Shown here piece after piece: positions 21,679-32,623 of a stretch of DNA of 64,000 nt. The first letter of the stretch is position 1. Each line of letters starts with the position of its first letter. The notes beneath the pieces are model-generated. The model did no database searches. It was given only the letters and a program-made list of their open reading frames with translations, and had not been told where the DNA came from. Both the position numbers and the translations under genes were made by a program. The DNA is taken from assembly GCF_001311885.1 (NCBI RefSeq), contig NZ_BBCE01000017.1, positions 1 to 64,000 of the forward strand, written 5' to 3'. This DNA is from Syntrophomonas palmitatica JCM 14374. GTDB taxonomy: Bacteria > Bacillota > Syntrophomonadia > Syntrophomonadales > Syntrophomonadaceae.

Positions 21679-22824
21679 ATGCGGGTGGCTTTGGTTCATG
21701 ATTGGCTCATAACAGAGGGCGGGGCGGAAAAGTGCCTGGAAGCCATGCACCGGCTTTTTCCCCAGGCGCCCTTATATACGCTGTTCTATAACCCTGAATT
21801 GGTTGAAAAGATGGGCTTTGCTTCCGGGCAGGTCCAGGCTTCATTCCTGCAGGGAAAACGCGGGATTAAAGAAAACTATCGCCGCTATCTGCCGCTTTAT
21901 CCCCTGGCGGTTGAAAGTTTAGACCTTTGCGAATATGATCTGATTCTGTCCAGCAGTTTTTGTGCTGCCAAAGGGGTGTTGACCAGGGCGGATCAATTAC
22001 ATATCTGCTACTGCCACAGCCCGGCGCGTTACGCCTGGGATATGACTCATTCATACCTGCGCGATCATAATCTGGAAAAGGGGGTCAAAGCCAAACTGGC
22101 CCGCCTGGGTTTACACTACCTGCGAATGTGGGACGCGCATTCATCCAGCCGGGTGGACGATTTTATCGCCAACTCCAATTATACCGCCGGCCGCATCTGG
22201 CGCGCCTACCGCCGCAAGGCCGAGGTGGTTTATCCCCCGGTGGATTTGCAGATGTTCGGCGGGAATAAAGGCAAGTCATCATATTTTATATTTGTTTCCC
22301 GTCTGGTCCCTTACAAAAAAGCCCCTGTGGTTATTGAAGCCTTTAAAAAACTGGGACTGCCCTTGAAGGTGGTCGGTGACGGGCCGCAAATGAATACCTG
22401 CCGCCGTCTGGCGGGGAAAAACATTGAATTGCTGGGCTGGAAGGAAGGCAGGGAACTGGCTGCGCTGCTCGGTTCCGCGCGGGCGCTTGTATTTGCGGCT
22501 GAAGAGGATTTCGGCATCGTACCGGTTGAAGCGCAGGCGGCCGGGACTCCGGTAATAGCTTATGGGCGAGGCGGGGTAACCGAAACCGTTATCCCGGCTG
22601 ACGGTCATAACTGGGAAACGGCCACCGGCGTCTTTTACCAGGAACAAAGCGCAGCCGCGCTGGAGGCTGCGGTTCGCCGGTACCTGGATTGGGAGGGGTT
22701 GTTCCGCCGGGAAGCCCTGCACAACAATACGCTGCGTTTTAATAAGAATATCTTTACCGAGAAAATTGATGCTTATATTAAAACCAGGTACAATGCCCTG
22801 GCTAATCTCAGCGCGGGGGTGTAA
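21679..22824 (+). CDS. glycosyltransferase family 4 (GT-B)
   Basis: A 381-residue glycosyltransferase that begins MRVALVHDWLITEGGAEK, the usual nucleotide-sugar fold start of the GT4/WbaZ type. Other family signs are HICYCHSPARYAWD, YFIFVSRLVPYKKAPVVIEAF and the C-terminal EEDFGIVPVEAQAAGTPVI with the conserved E-x7-E. It adds a sugar to a lipid-linked exopolysaccharide; donor and linkage cannot be told. It lies 49 bases after the sugar-phosphate transferase and 8 bases before the next gene, so they form one operon. Confidence 0.9.
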   Translation: MRVALVHDWLITEGGAEKCLEAMHRLFPQAPLYTLFYNPELVEKMGFASGQVQASFLQGKRGIKENYRRYLPLYPLAVESLDLCEYDLILSSSFCAAKGVLTRADQLHICYCHSPARYAWDMTHSYLRDHNLEKGVKAKLARLGLHYLRMWDAHSSSRVDDFIANSNYTAGRIWRAYRRKAEVVYPPVDLQMFGGNKGKSSYFIFVSRLVPYKKAPVVIEAFKKLGLPLKVVGDGPQMNTCRRLAGKNIELLGWKEGRELAALLGSARALVFAAEEDFGIVPVEAQAAGTPVIAYGRGGVTETVIPADGHNWETATGVFYQEQSAAALEAAVRRYLDWEGLFRREALHNNTLRFNKNIFTEKIDAYIKTRYNALANLSAGV

Positions 22825-22832
22825 CAGGTGGT

Positions 22833-23699
22833 ATGCCGAAGATTTCACTGATAACGGCAACCGTTGATAGGACCAGCGAACTGGAAAGGTTTCTTAGTAA
22901 GCTGGAATATCAGGATTATATGGATTTTGAACTGATCGTAGTGGATCAGAACCCGGATGAGAGACTTATTCCTATGCTTAATTCTTTCAGCGACAGATTT
23001 GAGATCAAGCATATTCGTACCGAAAAGCGGGGAGTGTCAAGAGCGCGCAACCTGGGAATACAACAGGCTCAGGGCGAAATAATCACTTTTCCTGATGATG
23101 ACTGCTGGTACCCCCCGGGGTTGCTGCAGCGGGTAGAACAAGAATTTGACCGCCATCCTGAATTTGACGGTATAATTGGTCTGGCGCTGGATGAAGCTGG
23201 GCGTCCCAGCATGAAGAAATTCCCGCGCCGGCGCCGGGGAAAGCCCGATAAATATAGTGTCTGGACCATGTGCAACACCAGTGTGCTGTTTTTTAGACGG
23301 CATTTGGTTGAATCTACCGGATTATTCAATGAGAGCCTGGGCGTGGGTTCAGGGACTCCCTGGGGGGCGGCCGAGGATGTGGAGTATCCCTTGCGGGCTA
23401 TGCGCAAGGGTTTCTGCTTGTATTATGAACCCGCCATTATCGTGGGACATCCCCAACCGGTGAAAAAGGTTGACGAACGGGCTCTGCGGCGGGCTTACAG
23501 CTATGGCGCGGGCCTGGGCAAGGTTGTGCGCGATTTTAACTATCCGCTCTGGTTTATTTTATATCAATTCCTTCGTCCAGCCGGGGCGTCTTTCTTCTGG
23601 CTGCTGATGGGGAAAAAGCCGCGGGCTTATATGCATTTCCTGACATTAAAGGGCAGAATATACGGGTGGAGCCATCAGGAACGCGATAATGAATTATAA
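22833..23699 (+). CDS. glycosyltransferase family 2 (GT-A)
   Basis: A 288-residue GT2 enzyme. The N-terminal nucleotide-binding fold is MPKISLITATVDRTSELERF; ELIVVDQNPDE and the metal-binding FPDDDCWYPP follow. The acceptor-side EDVEYPLRAM is near residue 190. A hydrophobic C-terminal stretch (PLWFILYQFLRPAGASFFWLL) suggests membrane association. Eight bases separate it from the previous gene. Confidence 0.88.
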   Translation: MPKISLITATVDRTSELERFLSKLEYQDYMDFELIVVDQNPDERLIPMLNSFSDRFEIKHIRTEKRGVSRARNLGIQQAQGEIITFPDDDCWYPPGLLQRVEQEFDRHPEFDGIIGLALDEAGRPSMKKFPRRRRGKPDKYSVWTMCNTSVLFFRRHLVESTGLFNESLGVGSGTPWGAAEDVEYPLRAMRKGFCLYYEPAIIVGHPQPVKKVDERALRRAYSYGAGLGKVVRDFNYPLWFILYQFLRPAGASFFWLLMGKKPRAYMHFLTLKGRIYGWSHQERDNEL

Positions 23700-23716
23700 T
23701 TTGGCGGGGTGAACGT

Positions 23717-26042
23717 TTGCCGGCACAAACTAAAAACCTTATTAAGATAGATCCGGCAGCTAATCCTGCCAGGAGGTATATTCGCTGTTCTTACCTGGCG
23801 GCTTTATTTTTACTGCTTACACTGTCACCCTTGTTAAGGGGAGGAACCTTTTTCCCTGAACAGCTTTTACCGGTCTTGTTTTTTGTAGGACTGATTTTTA
23901 TTATATTTCTGGCTGAACAGCGGCCATACTGGAAAACGATGGAATTACAAGCCCTGGATATCTGTTTTCTTGCCCTGGGCCTTGCATATCTTCTGTCCCT
24001 AACCAATGCGGTCAGTTTGCACTCTGCCCTGCTCGAAATTATGAAAATATTCGCCGGCTTTATGGTATATTGGATAGCCCGCAACCTGTCACAGGATGGT
24101 AAAAGCTTAAAGCGATTGCTGGCAGCGGTTTATCTGGCGGCGATTGTGCTGGCACTGGTTGGTTGGGGAGCAGCTATGGGCTGGGTAAGTTTTCCCGGGG
24201 CCTATGAAGATGGCCATATTCGCTCTACGTTACAATATCACAACGCCCTGGCCATTTATCTGGCATCCGCTGCGCTGATCGGCTGGGCTCTGGGTATCCA
24301 GGAGGCTAATCCTATAAGGTCTATAGTCTCGATCTGCTGCAATTATTTTCTCCTGGTAATCCTGGCAGGTACAATGTCACGGGGAACCGTAATACTATAC
24401 CCTATTGCGGCAGCGGCTTTTTTCCTGCTTATCTCCGCTAATGACCGCGGCAAGGCTTACAGCCACCTGGTGCTTTCTCTGCCCCTGGCCTGGTTCACAG
24501 CCGCGTTTGTTTACAGTGCTCTGCATTCAAACCAACCGGAGCTGTCATTTATCATACTTTTAGGCGGCCTGGGAATAGTGGCCCTGGCCGCCTGGTTTTA
24601 CACCTCACGTTTATCATCTTCACTTGAAAAAGCCAGTACGGGGGCAAGAATGGTTTGCGCCTTGCTGGCCGGGCTGATATCTTTATTGCTCATCATGGCC
24701 GGCAGTTTATATATGAGCCATCAGGTTACCGGTTCTGCGGCCAATACCGCTCCCCAGAATGTAGCCGATAAATTCGGACGGTTGTCGGTGGGCGAGCACA
24801 GTGTACAGGAAAGGCTCACTACCTATAAGGACGCTCTGAAAATCATTAAGGATTACCCCTTTACCGGGGCGGGAGGCGGTTCCTGGCGCTTACTCTACCA
24901 TCAATATGCCACAAAATTCTATACCTGCAACGAGATGCATAATTTCTATTTGAAGACGCTGCTGGAGGCCGGAATACCTGGTCTAATGGCTTTATTGGCC
25001 ATGTGTTTTGCCTTTTTAGGGCTCATATATAAAATATGGAGAGAGGCTGCTGGAGAAGATCGGTCTTTGCTGGCCGCAGCAGCCATAATTGTAATGCTGA
25101 CGGGACTGCACAGCGCTTTCGATTTCGACCTTTCCATACCGGCGGTAGCATTTATGTTTTTTGCGATTATTGGAGGGCTGCAAGGACACGTCCTGGGCTG
25201 GCGTAGCGGAGCAAAATCCGTTAATAATAAAACCGTAAAAAACGGGGGTGCGGACAGAAACGGACCCGTATTCCGTATCATATTATCAGCCTCGGATTGG
25301 TACTTGCCGCCGGGTTGACAATTACCTCAGCTTTGTTTTACACGGCGCAAACAATTGGGGATAAAGGGTCTGATGCTTTAAAAAAAGGACAGCTTAATCA
25401 GGCTGAGAGGCTATTTGCCAGGGCGGCCCGGCTTGACCGGTCTGAAGCCCGCTACCCGCTTAACCTGGCATTAATTAACTCTGTTTACTTCAGGGAAAAA
25501 GGGGACAGAACCTATTACACAGAGGCGCTTTCATATGCCGCACTGGCTCAAAGCCTGGACCCGTATAACCTGGAAAATAACGCTATGCTTTTGAGAGCCT
25601 ATAAATTATTGCAACGCACCGATCTTCAATTAAAGCATGCCAGAGAGTAATAGACGGTAATCCCTTTATAGGCCAGTCATATGAAACCCTGGCGAAAATC
25701 TCTATGGACATCGCCTGGGCTTGCCTGGATAAGAAGCAACTGGATGGGGCCCGGCAGTATTTCGTACTGGTACTGCAGACCCGAAACAAAATGCCCCCCA
25801 ATGTCGAAGGTGCTGTCAGCCGCCTGAACCTGGCGGCGGGACAGTCGGCTCTTTTCCTGGGTGAATTTGAACCGGCGCAAAAGTATCTGGAAAACAGTAA
25901 AAGTGATCCTGCCTGTGCTAAGGTGGCCGAACGCTGGCTGCCGGCCGTAAAATGGATGGAAAATAGGAAACATGACCGGCAGGATAAAAGGGTAACCGAA
26001 CAGGATTTAGCGCCTCTTATGGCAGTTTTGCAGGGTTATTAA
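23717..26042 (+). CDS. O-antigen ligase/Wzy-like polymerase with C-terminal TPR tail (two frameshifts)
   Basis: A TTG start follows GGCGGGGTGAAC. The first 500 residues contain about twelve membrane segments and the family core NALAIYLASAALIGWALG, then RLTTYKDALKIIKDYPFTGAGGGSW and HNFYLKTLLEAGIPGLMALL. This is typical of Wzy/O-antigen ligase enzymes that polymerise lipid-linked oligosaccharide outside the membrane. Restoring one A at 25237-25242 adds a final membrane segment (ISLGLVLAAGLTITSALF) and TPR repeats. Restoring one G near 25646 joins the last part (DIAWACLDKKQLDGARQYF). The repaired protein is about 775 residues. Such TPR tails are known in Firmicute relatives of this family. Confidence 0.8.
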
Positions 26043-26089
26043 AGATAATTATGAATTATGAATTAACAACTCAACTTTCGCAAGTTGAC

Positions 26090-26155
26090 TAATTATGTAC
26101 AGTAAAAGCAGCTTGAGCTAAGGCAATCATAACGCTTTATCCCGCCGTCAGCCGG
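26090..26155 (+). repeat. dispersed intergenic repeat A, copy 2
   Basis: Shares with 11649-11715 nearly every base from TTATGTACAGTAAAAGCAGC to CCGTCAGCCGG, and its second half with 60510-60576. Confidence 0.85.
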
Positions 26156-26164
26156 TCAATCTTC

Positions 26165-26321
26165 ACAGGAATATAACCCGCCACGATAAAAGAAAAGCGT
26201 TAGGATGGGAAAGATTGCCGCGTCGCTGCGCTCCTCGCAACGACAAATACATAGTTTGCATAACAATGACAATACCGGAAAGTTTGTGTTCTTGGCTGCA
26301 CATCATATATCAACTGTGAAA
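26165..26321 (+). repeat. dispersed intergenic repeat B, copy 2
   Basis: Nearly the same sequence as 11911-12076, with scattered substitutions (for example GCGTTAGG for GCATTGGG). It follows repeat A at ten bases instead of about 195, so the copies have different internal spacing. Confidence 0.85.
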
Positions 26322-26470
26322 TATGTATTAGAATATATTAAGGGATGTATACAAAATATTATGCTTACCAGTCTTTTTTATTGGTATATAATGTAGTTTA
26401 ATATTCATTAAGTGAGTGCCGAAATTGTATTTTCGAATGCGGAAAAATGTTTTTAAAAGGAGATGACCCC

Positions 26471-27543
26471 ATGACTGCATCAATCACGATCAAAAAAACC
26501 GACCAGCCTAAATCCAAACCAGACCAGTCCAAGCTTGGATTTGGCCAGATATTTACCGACCATATGTTTATAATGGACTATACCGAAGGCAGAGGCTGGC
26601 ATGACCCCAGGATAGTACCTTACGGCCCTCTGGAGCTGGACCCGTCTGTAATGGTATTTCACTACGGACAGGCTACGTTTGAAGGCTTAAAGGCTTACAA
26701 GACCCAAGACGGCCGGATACTGCTTTTCAGGCCTTATGCAATATGGAGAGAATGAATATCTCCAATGAACGGCTTTGTATTCCTGCCCTGGATCTTGATT
26801 TCGCGGTAGAAGCTATCAAAGAAGTGGTTTGGATCGACCGGGAATGGATACCTGAGGCGGAAGGGACCTCGCTATACATCAGACCGTTTGTCATATGCAC
26901 CGATCCCTACCTGGGAGTAAGACCAGCCTATACCTACAAGTTCATTATCATCCTGTCGCCTGTTGGGGCATATTATCCCGAAGGCATCAATCCGGTTAAG
27001 ATCTATGTGGAAAATGAATATGTAAGAGCTGTCAGAGGCGGTCTGGGCTTTACCAAAACCCCCGCCAACTACGCCGCCAGCCTGAAGGCTCAGGAAGAAG
27101 CCAAACATCTCGGTTATACACAGGTTTTGTGGCTGGATGGGGTGGAAAAGAAATACATCGAAGAAGTAGGAACGATGAATGTGTTCTTCAAGATAGACGG
27201 GGAAGTAATTACCCCGGCCCTGGAAGGCAGTATCCTGGGAGGTATTACCCGCGATTCGACTATTAAACTGCTGCAAAGCTGGGGCTTGCCTGTCAAAGAG
27301 AGAAAACTCTCTATTCAAGAGGTGTTCGATGCTCACAAAGCCGGCAAACTGGACGAAGCTTTCGGAACCGGAACAGCAGCGGTCATATCTCCCATAGGTG
27401 AACTGAATTGGAACGGCAATATAATAGAAATCAACCAGGGCCAGATCGGTGAGCTGTCAAAGCGTATTTACGATACCATTACCGGTATACAGAGCGGTCA
27501 GTTAAAGGATAGTTTTGCCTGGACTACGGAAGTTAAAGGATAG
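26471..27543 (+). CDS. ilvE: branched-chain amino acid aminotransferase (one frameshift)
   Basis: This PLP enzyme interconverts Leu/Ile/Val and their keto acids. The ATG at 26471 has AAAGGAG eight bases upstream. Family motifs are FGQIFTDHMFIMDYTEG, VMVFHYGQATFEGLKAYK, then MERMNISNERLCIP, GGLGFTKTPANYAASLKAQ (the Lys is the expected PLP Schiff base) and GTGTAAVISPIGEL. Restoring one A at 26740-26741 turns the early stop into RPYANMERMN. The repaired length, about 357 residues, equals the class-II BCAT family. A strong palindromic terminator follows. Confidence 0.93.
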
Positions 27544-27560
27544 TGCCAGTCATAACAATA

Positions 27561-27600
27561 ATACTGAAGGGCTGCCTTGGCAGCCCTTCAGTATTTTAAT
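27561..27600 (+). terminator. bidirectional terminator between convergent ilvE and thioesterase genes
   Basis: A 16-bp inverted repeat (27561-27576 with 27579-27594, core AAGGGCTGCC/GGCAGCCCTT) is followed by TTTAAT. It sits between two convergent genes and can serve both. Confidence 0.88.
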
Positions 27601-27605
27601 CAGTG

Positions 27606-28055
27606 TTAATCTGTGGCTATTTCCATTAGTTTCATATAATTGCAGCTGGCGGATGCCACCAGTTTTTCTTCTCGGTTGTAGGCTTCGGCTTCCATGTGAA
27701 TAGTTCTCCTGCCCATGGTCTTCACCCGGGCGTTAATGACCAGTTCATCGCCAACGAACACAGGCCGGTGAAAAACCGTATAAATGTCTACCATGGCGGT
27801 GTGGGGAGTTCCTGAAGCCAGGCGGCACAACGGCCCGAAGACATTATCAAAGGCAGCGGCGATATATCCTCCCTGCATCGACCCGGCGGGGTTAAGCTCT
27901 GATTCCATAACCGGTATGGCAATAGTCAAACCCTTATCGGGTGAGTACTCGAGCAAGCGGGCCTGCATGGAAAGGTAGCATGGCGGAGGCGTTCCTAAAT
28001 CCACATCCAGACTACCATACGGCTGATAATTTTCATTGCTTTTATCCTTCGTCAT
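27606..28055 (-). CDS. PaaI-type hotdog-fold thioesterase
   Basis: A 149-residue protein with AGAGGTGC before its ATG. The hotdog core is visible as NPAGSMQGGYIAAAFDNVFGP (helix with the conserved G-x-x-Q-GG), then TVFHRPVFVGDELVINARV and a C-terminal strand. Members cleave acyl-CoA thioesters; the substrate cannot be told. In a fatty-acid-degrading syntroph it could remove stalled acyl-CoA, which is inference. Confidence 0.82.
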   Translation of the reverse strand: MTKDKSNENYQPYGSLDVDLGTPPPCYLSMQARLLEYSPDKGLTIAIPVMESELNPAGSMQGGYIAAAFDNVFGPLCRLASGTPHTAMVDIYTVFHRPVFVGDELVINARVKTMGRRTIHMEAEAYNREEKLVASASCNYMKLMEIATD

Positions 28056-28312
28056 TAAAGCACCTCTTTATTTAAAATGCGATATAGCTTCACTATTCTC
28101 TATTCTACATTAAGATCCTGCTGGCTATAGTGGCATATTATTCTTCAATTAAAAAAATGAACCACTTAAAAGGAAAAGCGCAATAATTGTCGAATAATAA
28201 AAAATATTAAGCGCATATACACATCTGCTTGGCCCTCAATATAATCCAGCTTATTATGGGTTGTATAAGTAAAAAGTCTAGAATTATCTTTAACCAGCGG
28301 GGGAATAACTGG

Positions 28313-30266
28313 ATGGCTAAAGAAATGATGCAACCGGCAATGGAATCAGAGAGAGAACTGGGCTGGGAACTCAGAAAATTTCAAATACTGTACGAAATGG
28401 CTATTTCCATGTCCGCCGGACAAACCCTTGATATGACTCTCCAGCTAATTGTGAACAAAACCCGTGAAATCCTGCAGACAGATACAGCTTTTATTTTCCT
28501 GTGTGACAATCAGCGCAAGGAATTATATGCGCACAGTTTTTGCGGTGTTTTAACCGGCAGCATGAACAACATGCGTTTTGCATATAACAAAAGTTTGGGA
28601 GGAGAAAGCATTGCTTCGGGGAAGGTTGCAGCCCTGGAAAATTATTTTTCCTGCCCTGACATAGAACCGGAAATAAAAGAACTGGTTGCCAAAGAAGGAC
28701 TGGTATCTATGATGGCTGTGCCGATCAGCATTAACTCCCAGGAACTGGGGGTCCTCTATGTTGCCAACCGTTATGTTAAGGCCTTTGACCGCGAGGAAAT
28801 AGACACCTTTATCCTGATAGCCAACCTGGCAGCAGTTGAGATTCAGCGCCGCAAAGCGGAGGAGTCTCTCAGACATTCACAGCGCCACCTGGCGGATATT
28901 ATTAACTTTTTGCCCGACCCTACGCTGGTAATAAATGATGAAGGGGTTGTTATTTCCTGGAATAAAGCCATGGAAGAGATGACCGGGGTTCCGGCCAGCG
29001 ATATGCTGGGAAAGGGGGATTACGAATATGCTATCCCCTTTTATGGCGAAAAGAGACCTATCCTGGCTGATCTTATGCTGGAAAGTGACGATGAAATTCA
29101 AAAAACATATTCAATTGTGCACCGGGATGGCAATACACTGGTGGCGGAGACATCGCTGCCGTGCGTACATGGCATTCCTAAAGTACTGTGGGGTAAAGCC
29201 ACCCTGCTGTACGATACCCAGGGAAGAAAAATCGGGCTATAGAATCAATACGGGATATTACCGCCAAAAAGAAAGCGGAAGAAGATCTCCGGGAGGCGAG
29301 AGACTACCTGGAAAACCTGATCAATTCCACCAATATGCCTATACTGGTTTGGGATGCTCATTTCTATATCAGCCGTGTAAACCGCGCCATGGAAAACCTG
29401 GTCGGTTACAATGCAGAATACCTGATTAAGCAGCAGGTGGAAATTCTATGGCCGCGTAATGTTAAAGATGAATGGGTTAAACAAGCCAGCCGCCTGGGAG
29501 ATGGATATAAATGGGAAAGCGTCGAACTGCCTATTCAGAGAGCAGATGGCAAATTAAGGACCGTACTCTGGAATTCGGCTACCTTGTTCGGCAAAGACGG
29601 AATTACTCCGGTAGCAACTATCCTGCAAGGGCAGGATATCACTGAACGTATAAAAGCCCAAAAAAAGGTGCAACAAAACCTTGAATCTATGCGCCGGGTA
29701 TTTAATGGCATCGTTAATGCCCTGGCTGCCATGGCTGAGAAAAAGGATCCTTATACCGCCGGCCACCAGCGCAGGGTGCTGAACTGGCCTGTGCCATAGC
29801 GAGAAAACTGAACATGCCGGACAATATTATTGAAAACATCAGGGTAGCCTCAATTCTTCACGATATCGGCAAATTCCACATCCCCAGTGATATTTTAACC
29901 AAACCCGGATTACTTAATGAAATTGAAATGCTGCTGGTTAGATTACACCCGCGCGCTGGTTACGAAATAGTCAGTACCATACCCTTTGACGGACCCATAG
30001 GACAGATTCTGCTGCAGCATCATGAACGCATGGATGGCTCCGGTTATCCGGACGGTCTATCAGGAGCAAAGATTCTGTTGGAAGCCCGTATTGTCGCCGT
30101 AGCCGATGTGGTTGAGGCCATGGCTTCCCATCGTCCCTATCGTCCGGCCCTGGGAATCGAAAAGGCGCTGGAAGAGATAAACCGGGGGAAAGGAACCTTA
30201 TATGATGATGATGTGGTTTCCGCCTGTACCAGCATTTTAACCAGCGGAAAGTTTGGTTTTGGGTAG
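28313..30266 (+). CDS. GAF-PAS-PAS-HD-GYP signalling protein (two frameshifts)
   Basis: Start ATG at 28313 with CGGGGG upstream. A GAF domain (about residues 15-180: ILYEMAISMSAGQTLDMTLQ, VSMMAVPISINSQELGVLYV) is followed by two PAS domains and an HD-GYP phosphodiesterase. The latter shows DPYTAGHQRRV, then ILHDIGKFHIPSDILTKPG, HPRAGYEI, HHERMDGSGYPDG and VVEAMASHRPYRPALG. HD-GYP enzymes degrade cyclic di-GMP. Restoring one G at 29234-29236 and one at 29781 gives a continuous protein of about 650 residues. Its first PAS is clearly related to one in the protein at 33453-35749 (GDYEYAIPFYGEKRP versus GDYAYSVPFYGIRRP). Confidence 0.85.
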
Positions 30267-30315
30267 GAAAATTGACGCGGATTTATGTGACCACAGTATA
30301 AATACGGCCCAAGCA

Positions 30316-30348
30316 AATATAAAAAGACCGGCGTTAAAGCCGGTCTTT
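30316..30348 (-). terminator. terminator of the hydrogenase operon
   Basis: A 10-bp stem (AAAGACCGGC at 30323-30332 with GCCGGTCTTT at 30339-30348). On the minus strand the stem ends in a U-run, TTTTTATATTTG. It separates the operon from the convergent HD-GYP gene. Confidence 0.82.
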
Positions 30349-30360
30349 AAAGCATATTGC

Positions 30361-31025
30361 TTATTTGGTTTTCTGCAGTTCTGCAAACCATTTGCCATTA
30401 TGATGCGCACTGATTTCTGCGTCAATATAGCCATCGATCATCATGGAGGCAAATTCCACTCTCGATTTGGGATGAATAGCCGCCAGGAAGAAATGCCCCG
30501 CTACCAGGAGAATCATGATCATGGCAGTCCAGAAGTGAATATTCCAACACAAGCCCAGAAAGACTGAAGGCAGACTGTGCGCCACAGCCACATGGGGAAG
30601 CCGGTGAGAATGATCAAGAGGCAACCGATAATAATCATCCACCCCAGCATTTTCTGGCCGGCATTGTATTTGTCCTGGGGCGGCACATTTTCAACCTTTA
30701 TTAAAGGCAGGTAGCCTCCCATGACTTTCAACCAGGCAAAATCGTCCTTCGTAAAACTGGATATGGTATCAATAAAGCGTGAAAAACGATCAAAGTTAAG
30801 CAGGATATAGAGAAGCGGGCCCGCTGTGAATACCACGCCGGTCCAGCGGTGAACCAGAGAAGCATAGGCGCCGCCGCCGAAGAGGTTGTTGATGCCTTCA
30901 ATATGCCAGTAGAAACCTATGCCGGTCAAACCCAGGATAATAAAGGCGATCAGGTGAATCCAGTGCATGGTGCGGGTTTGGGTGCCGTGTTTGAGTACTT
31001 TTCCGTTGACAGTTTCCGAACTCAT
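30361..31025 (-). CDS. cytochrome b subunit of the membrane-bound hydrogenase (one frameshift)
   Basis: A four-helix cytochrome b561-like subunit of the formate dehydrogenase gamma/Ni-Fe hydrogenase family. Membrane helices with His residues are visible: TRTMHWIHLIAFIILGLTGI, LVHRWTGVVFTAGPLLYILL, GWMIIIGCLLIILTGFPMW and HFWTAMIMILLVAGHFF. Restoring one base at 30592-30593 joins PMWLW to AHSLPSVFLGLCWN and gives about 221 residues. It lies 17 bases after hydB, so it should pass electrons between the exported hydrogenase and the membrane quinone pool. It closely recalls the gene cut off at 1-264. Confidence 0.85.
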
Positions 31026-31042
31026 TTATTTTCCCCTCCTGA

Positions 31043-31438
31043 CTAGGCCGCTTCATGACCGGCCTCTGCGGCCGGAGCGCCTTCAGTTTCCTTATGCGGG
31101 TGTTTTAGTTCTTCGATGAACCCCGGAATATCCTTTCCGTAACGGGTATGCAAGAGATGATGTGCTTTGGGACTTAAATATTTTACTTCACCCGGGGAAA
31201 GGAAATCCTTATAAATCTGGGTAATTTCCGGGTTTAAATGGGATTTGCGCAGTACCATACTTTCATCCAGGCTGTACAGACCTGCGGCCCGCTTAGCTAT
31301 ATAATCATCACTGGCATTTACCACATCAAAACCGATTTTGCTGAAAACCCCGGTAAGTATGGTTGCCACGGCTAACATGCCGGTACCCTTAAAAAACTGA
31401 CGCCGGGTGATACCTTCTTTTTCCAGAAAAATTGCCAT
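31043..31438 (-). CDS. hydB: [FeFe] hydrogenase small subunit with Tat signal
   Basis: A 131-residue protein whose N-terminus carries a twin-arginine signal (ITRRQFFKGTGMLAVATIL). The mature part has the iron-hydrogenase small-subunit motif (RAAGLYSLDESMVLRKSHLN, then HLLHTRYG). In the periplasmic hydrogenase of Desulfovibrio this subunit wraps around the catalytic subunit and carries the only export signal, so here the complex is expected outside the membrane. It lies 18 bases downstream of hydA. Confidence 0.9.
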   Translation of the reverse strand: MAIFLEKEGITRRQFFKGTGMLAVATILTGVFSKIGFDVVNASDDYIAKRAAGLYSLDESMVLRKSHLNPEITQIYKDFLSPGEVKYLSPKAHHLLHTRYGKDIPGFIEELKHPHKETEGAPAAEAGHEAA

Positions 31439-31456
31439 AAGAATCCTCCCTTCCCT

Positions 31457-32623
31457 TTAATGGGTGTCGCGCCGAATGGGCTGACCGCCGCCATTTATAC
31501 AGCCGCCGGGACAGTTCATCACTTCGATGAAGTGATACTTGCTGCGTCCGGCCAGGACATCTTCAATCAGCGGGGCTGCATTCTTGGTTCCATGCACTAT
31601 AGCAACCTTAACCGGCAGTTTTTGTCCGCCCAGGGCCTGAATGGGGACTTCAATCGTAGCGTCACGTACCGATTTGAGTCCTCTTACGGGTTCAATGTTA
31701 ACATTCCCCAGACTCTGACCGCTCAAAACCTCGTAGGCGGTGCGCAGGGCAGCTTCCATAACCCCGCCGGTGACTCCGAATATCGTCGCAGCCCCGGTGG
31801 AAGCTCCGACAAATTCATCTGCTTTCTCTTCCGGAAGCTGATCGAAATTGATACCAGCATCTTTTATCATCTGCGCCAGTTCACGGGTTGTTATAACCGC
31901 ATCGACATCCTGGTATCCGCTGGCCACGAATTCGGGACGCTGGCTTTCGTATTTTTTAGCGGTACAGGGCATAACCGATACAGAATAGATTTTAGCCGGG
32001 TCTATACCTAACTTTTCCGGCACATAGGTCTTGGCAATGGCTCCGAACATCTGCTGCGGAGACTTGGCCGAGGAAAGATGCGGAAGTATTTTGGGGTAGT
32101 TATCCTCGGCGTATTTGATCCAGGCCGGACAGCAGGATGTGAACTGGGGCAGAGGTCCGCTTTCTTCGAATCCGGCCTGCCCAACGGCCTTGAAAACTCG
32201 GTGGATAAGCTCGGTGCCTTCTTCACATATGGTTAAGTCAGCTGTAAACTCGGTGTCATATACCTTGTCAAAACCCAGCTTTCTCAGAGCTGCGAACATT
32301 TTACCTTTAGCATTGTATCCGGGCTCTTTGCCGAATTCTTCTCCCAATGCCACCCTGACAGCGGGGGCGGTTTGCACCACCACAAACTTGTTGGGGTCAT
32401 TTAACGCGGCTTTAATGTCATTAACCATACTTATTTCTTCAATTACCCCGAAGGGGCAGTTAACCAGGCATTGTCCGCAGTTAAGACATTTAGCCGCATT
32501 AATATGGTGTTGTTCTCCCAGCAGCCCGCTGATGGCACCGGTAGGGCAAATGGATGTGCAGTGGTCGCAGGCTTTACATTTGCCGGTAACGTGAATAACG
32601 CCATCAGTTAAAATAGTATTCAA
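31457..32623 (-). CDS. hydA: [FeFe] hydrogenase catalytic subunit
   Basis: A 388-residue catalytic subunit using a TTG start (GGGAGGGG upstream). Two [4Fe-4S] ferredoxin motifs, CKACDHCTSICP and CLNCGQCLVNCP, lead to the H-cluster domain. Its three signatures are TSCCPAW, MPCTAKKYE and MNCPGGCINGGGQP. The protein stops right after the third motif, as in Desulfovibrio HydA, with the rest supplied by HydB. It makes or oxidises H2. With a cytochrome b in the operon it likely links H2 to menaquinone, as proposed for reverse electron flow in syntrophic fatty-acid oxidisers. There are no hydE/F/G maturases in the window. Confidence 0.95.
   Translation of the reverse strand: MNTILTDGVIHVTGKCKACDHCTSICPTGAISGLLGEQHHINAAKCLNCGQCLVNCPFGVIEEISMVNDIKAALNDPNKFVVVQTAPAVRVALGEEFGKEPGYNAKGKMFAALRKLGFDKVYDTEFTADLTICEEGTELIHRVFKAVGQAGFEESGPLPQFTSCCPAWIKYAEDNYPKILPHLSSAKSPQQMFGAIAKTYVPEKLGIDPAKIYSVSVMPCTAKKYESQRPEFVASGYQDVDAVITTRELAQMIKDAGINFDQLPEEKADEFVGASTGAATIFGVTGGVMEAALRTAYEVLSGQSLGNVNIEPVRGLKSVRDATIEVPIQALGGQKLPVKVAIVHGTKNAAPLIEDVLAGRSKYHFIEVMNCPGGCINGGGQPIRRDTH

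Larger units (their letters stand above)
26043..26470 (+). other. gene-free stretch with dispersed repeats A and B
   Basis: About 430 bases between the polymerase and ilvE. The first two-thirds is repeat A plus repeat B; the remainder is AT-rich and should hold the ilvE promoter, which I cannot assign firmly. Confidence 0.6.
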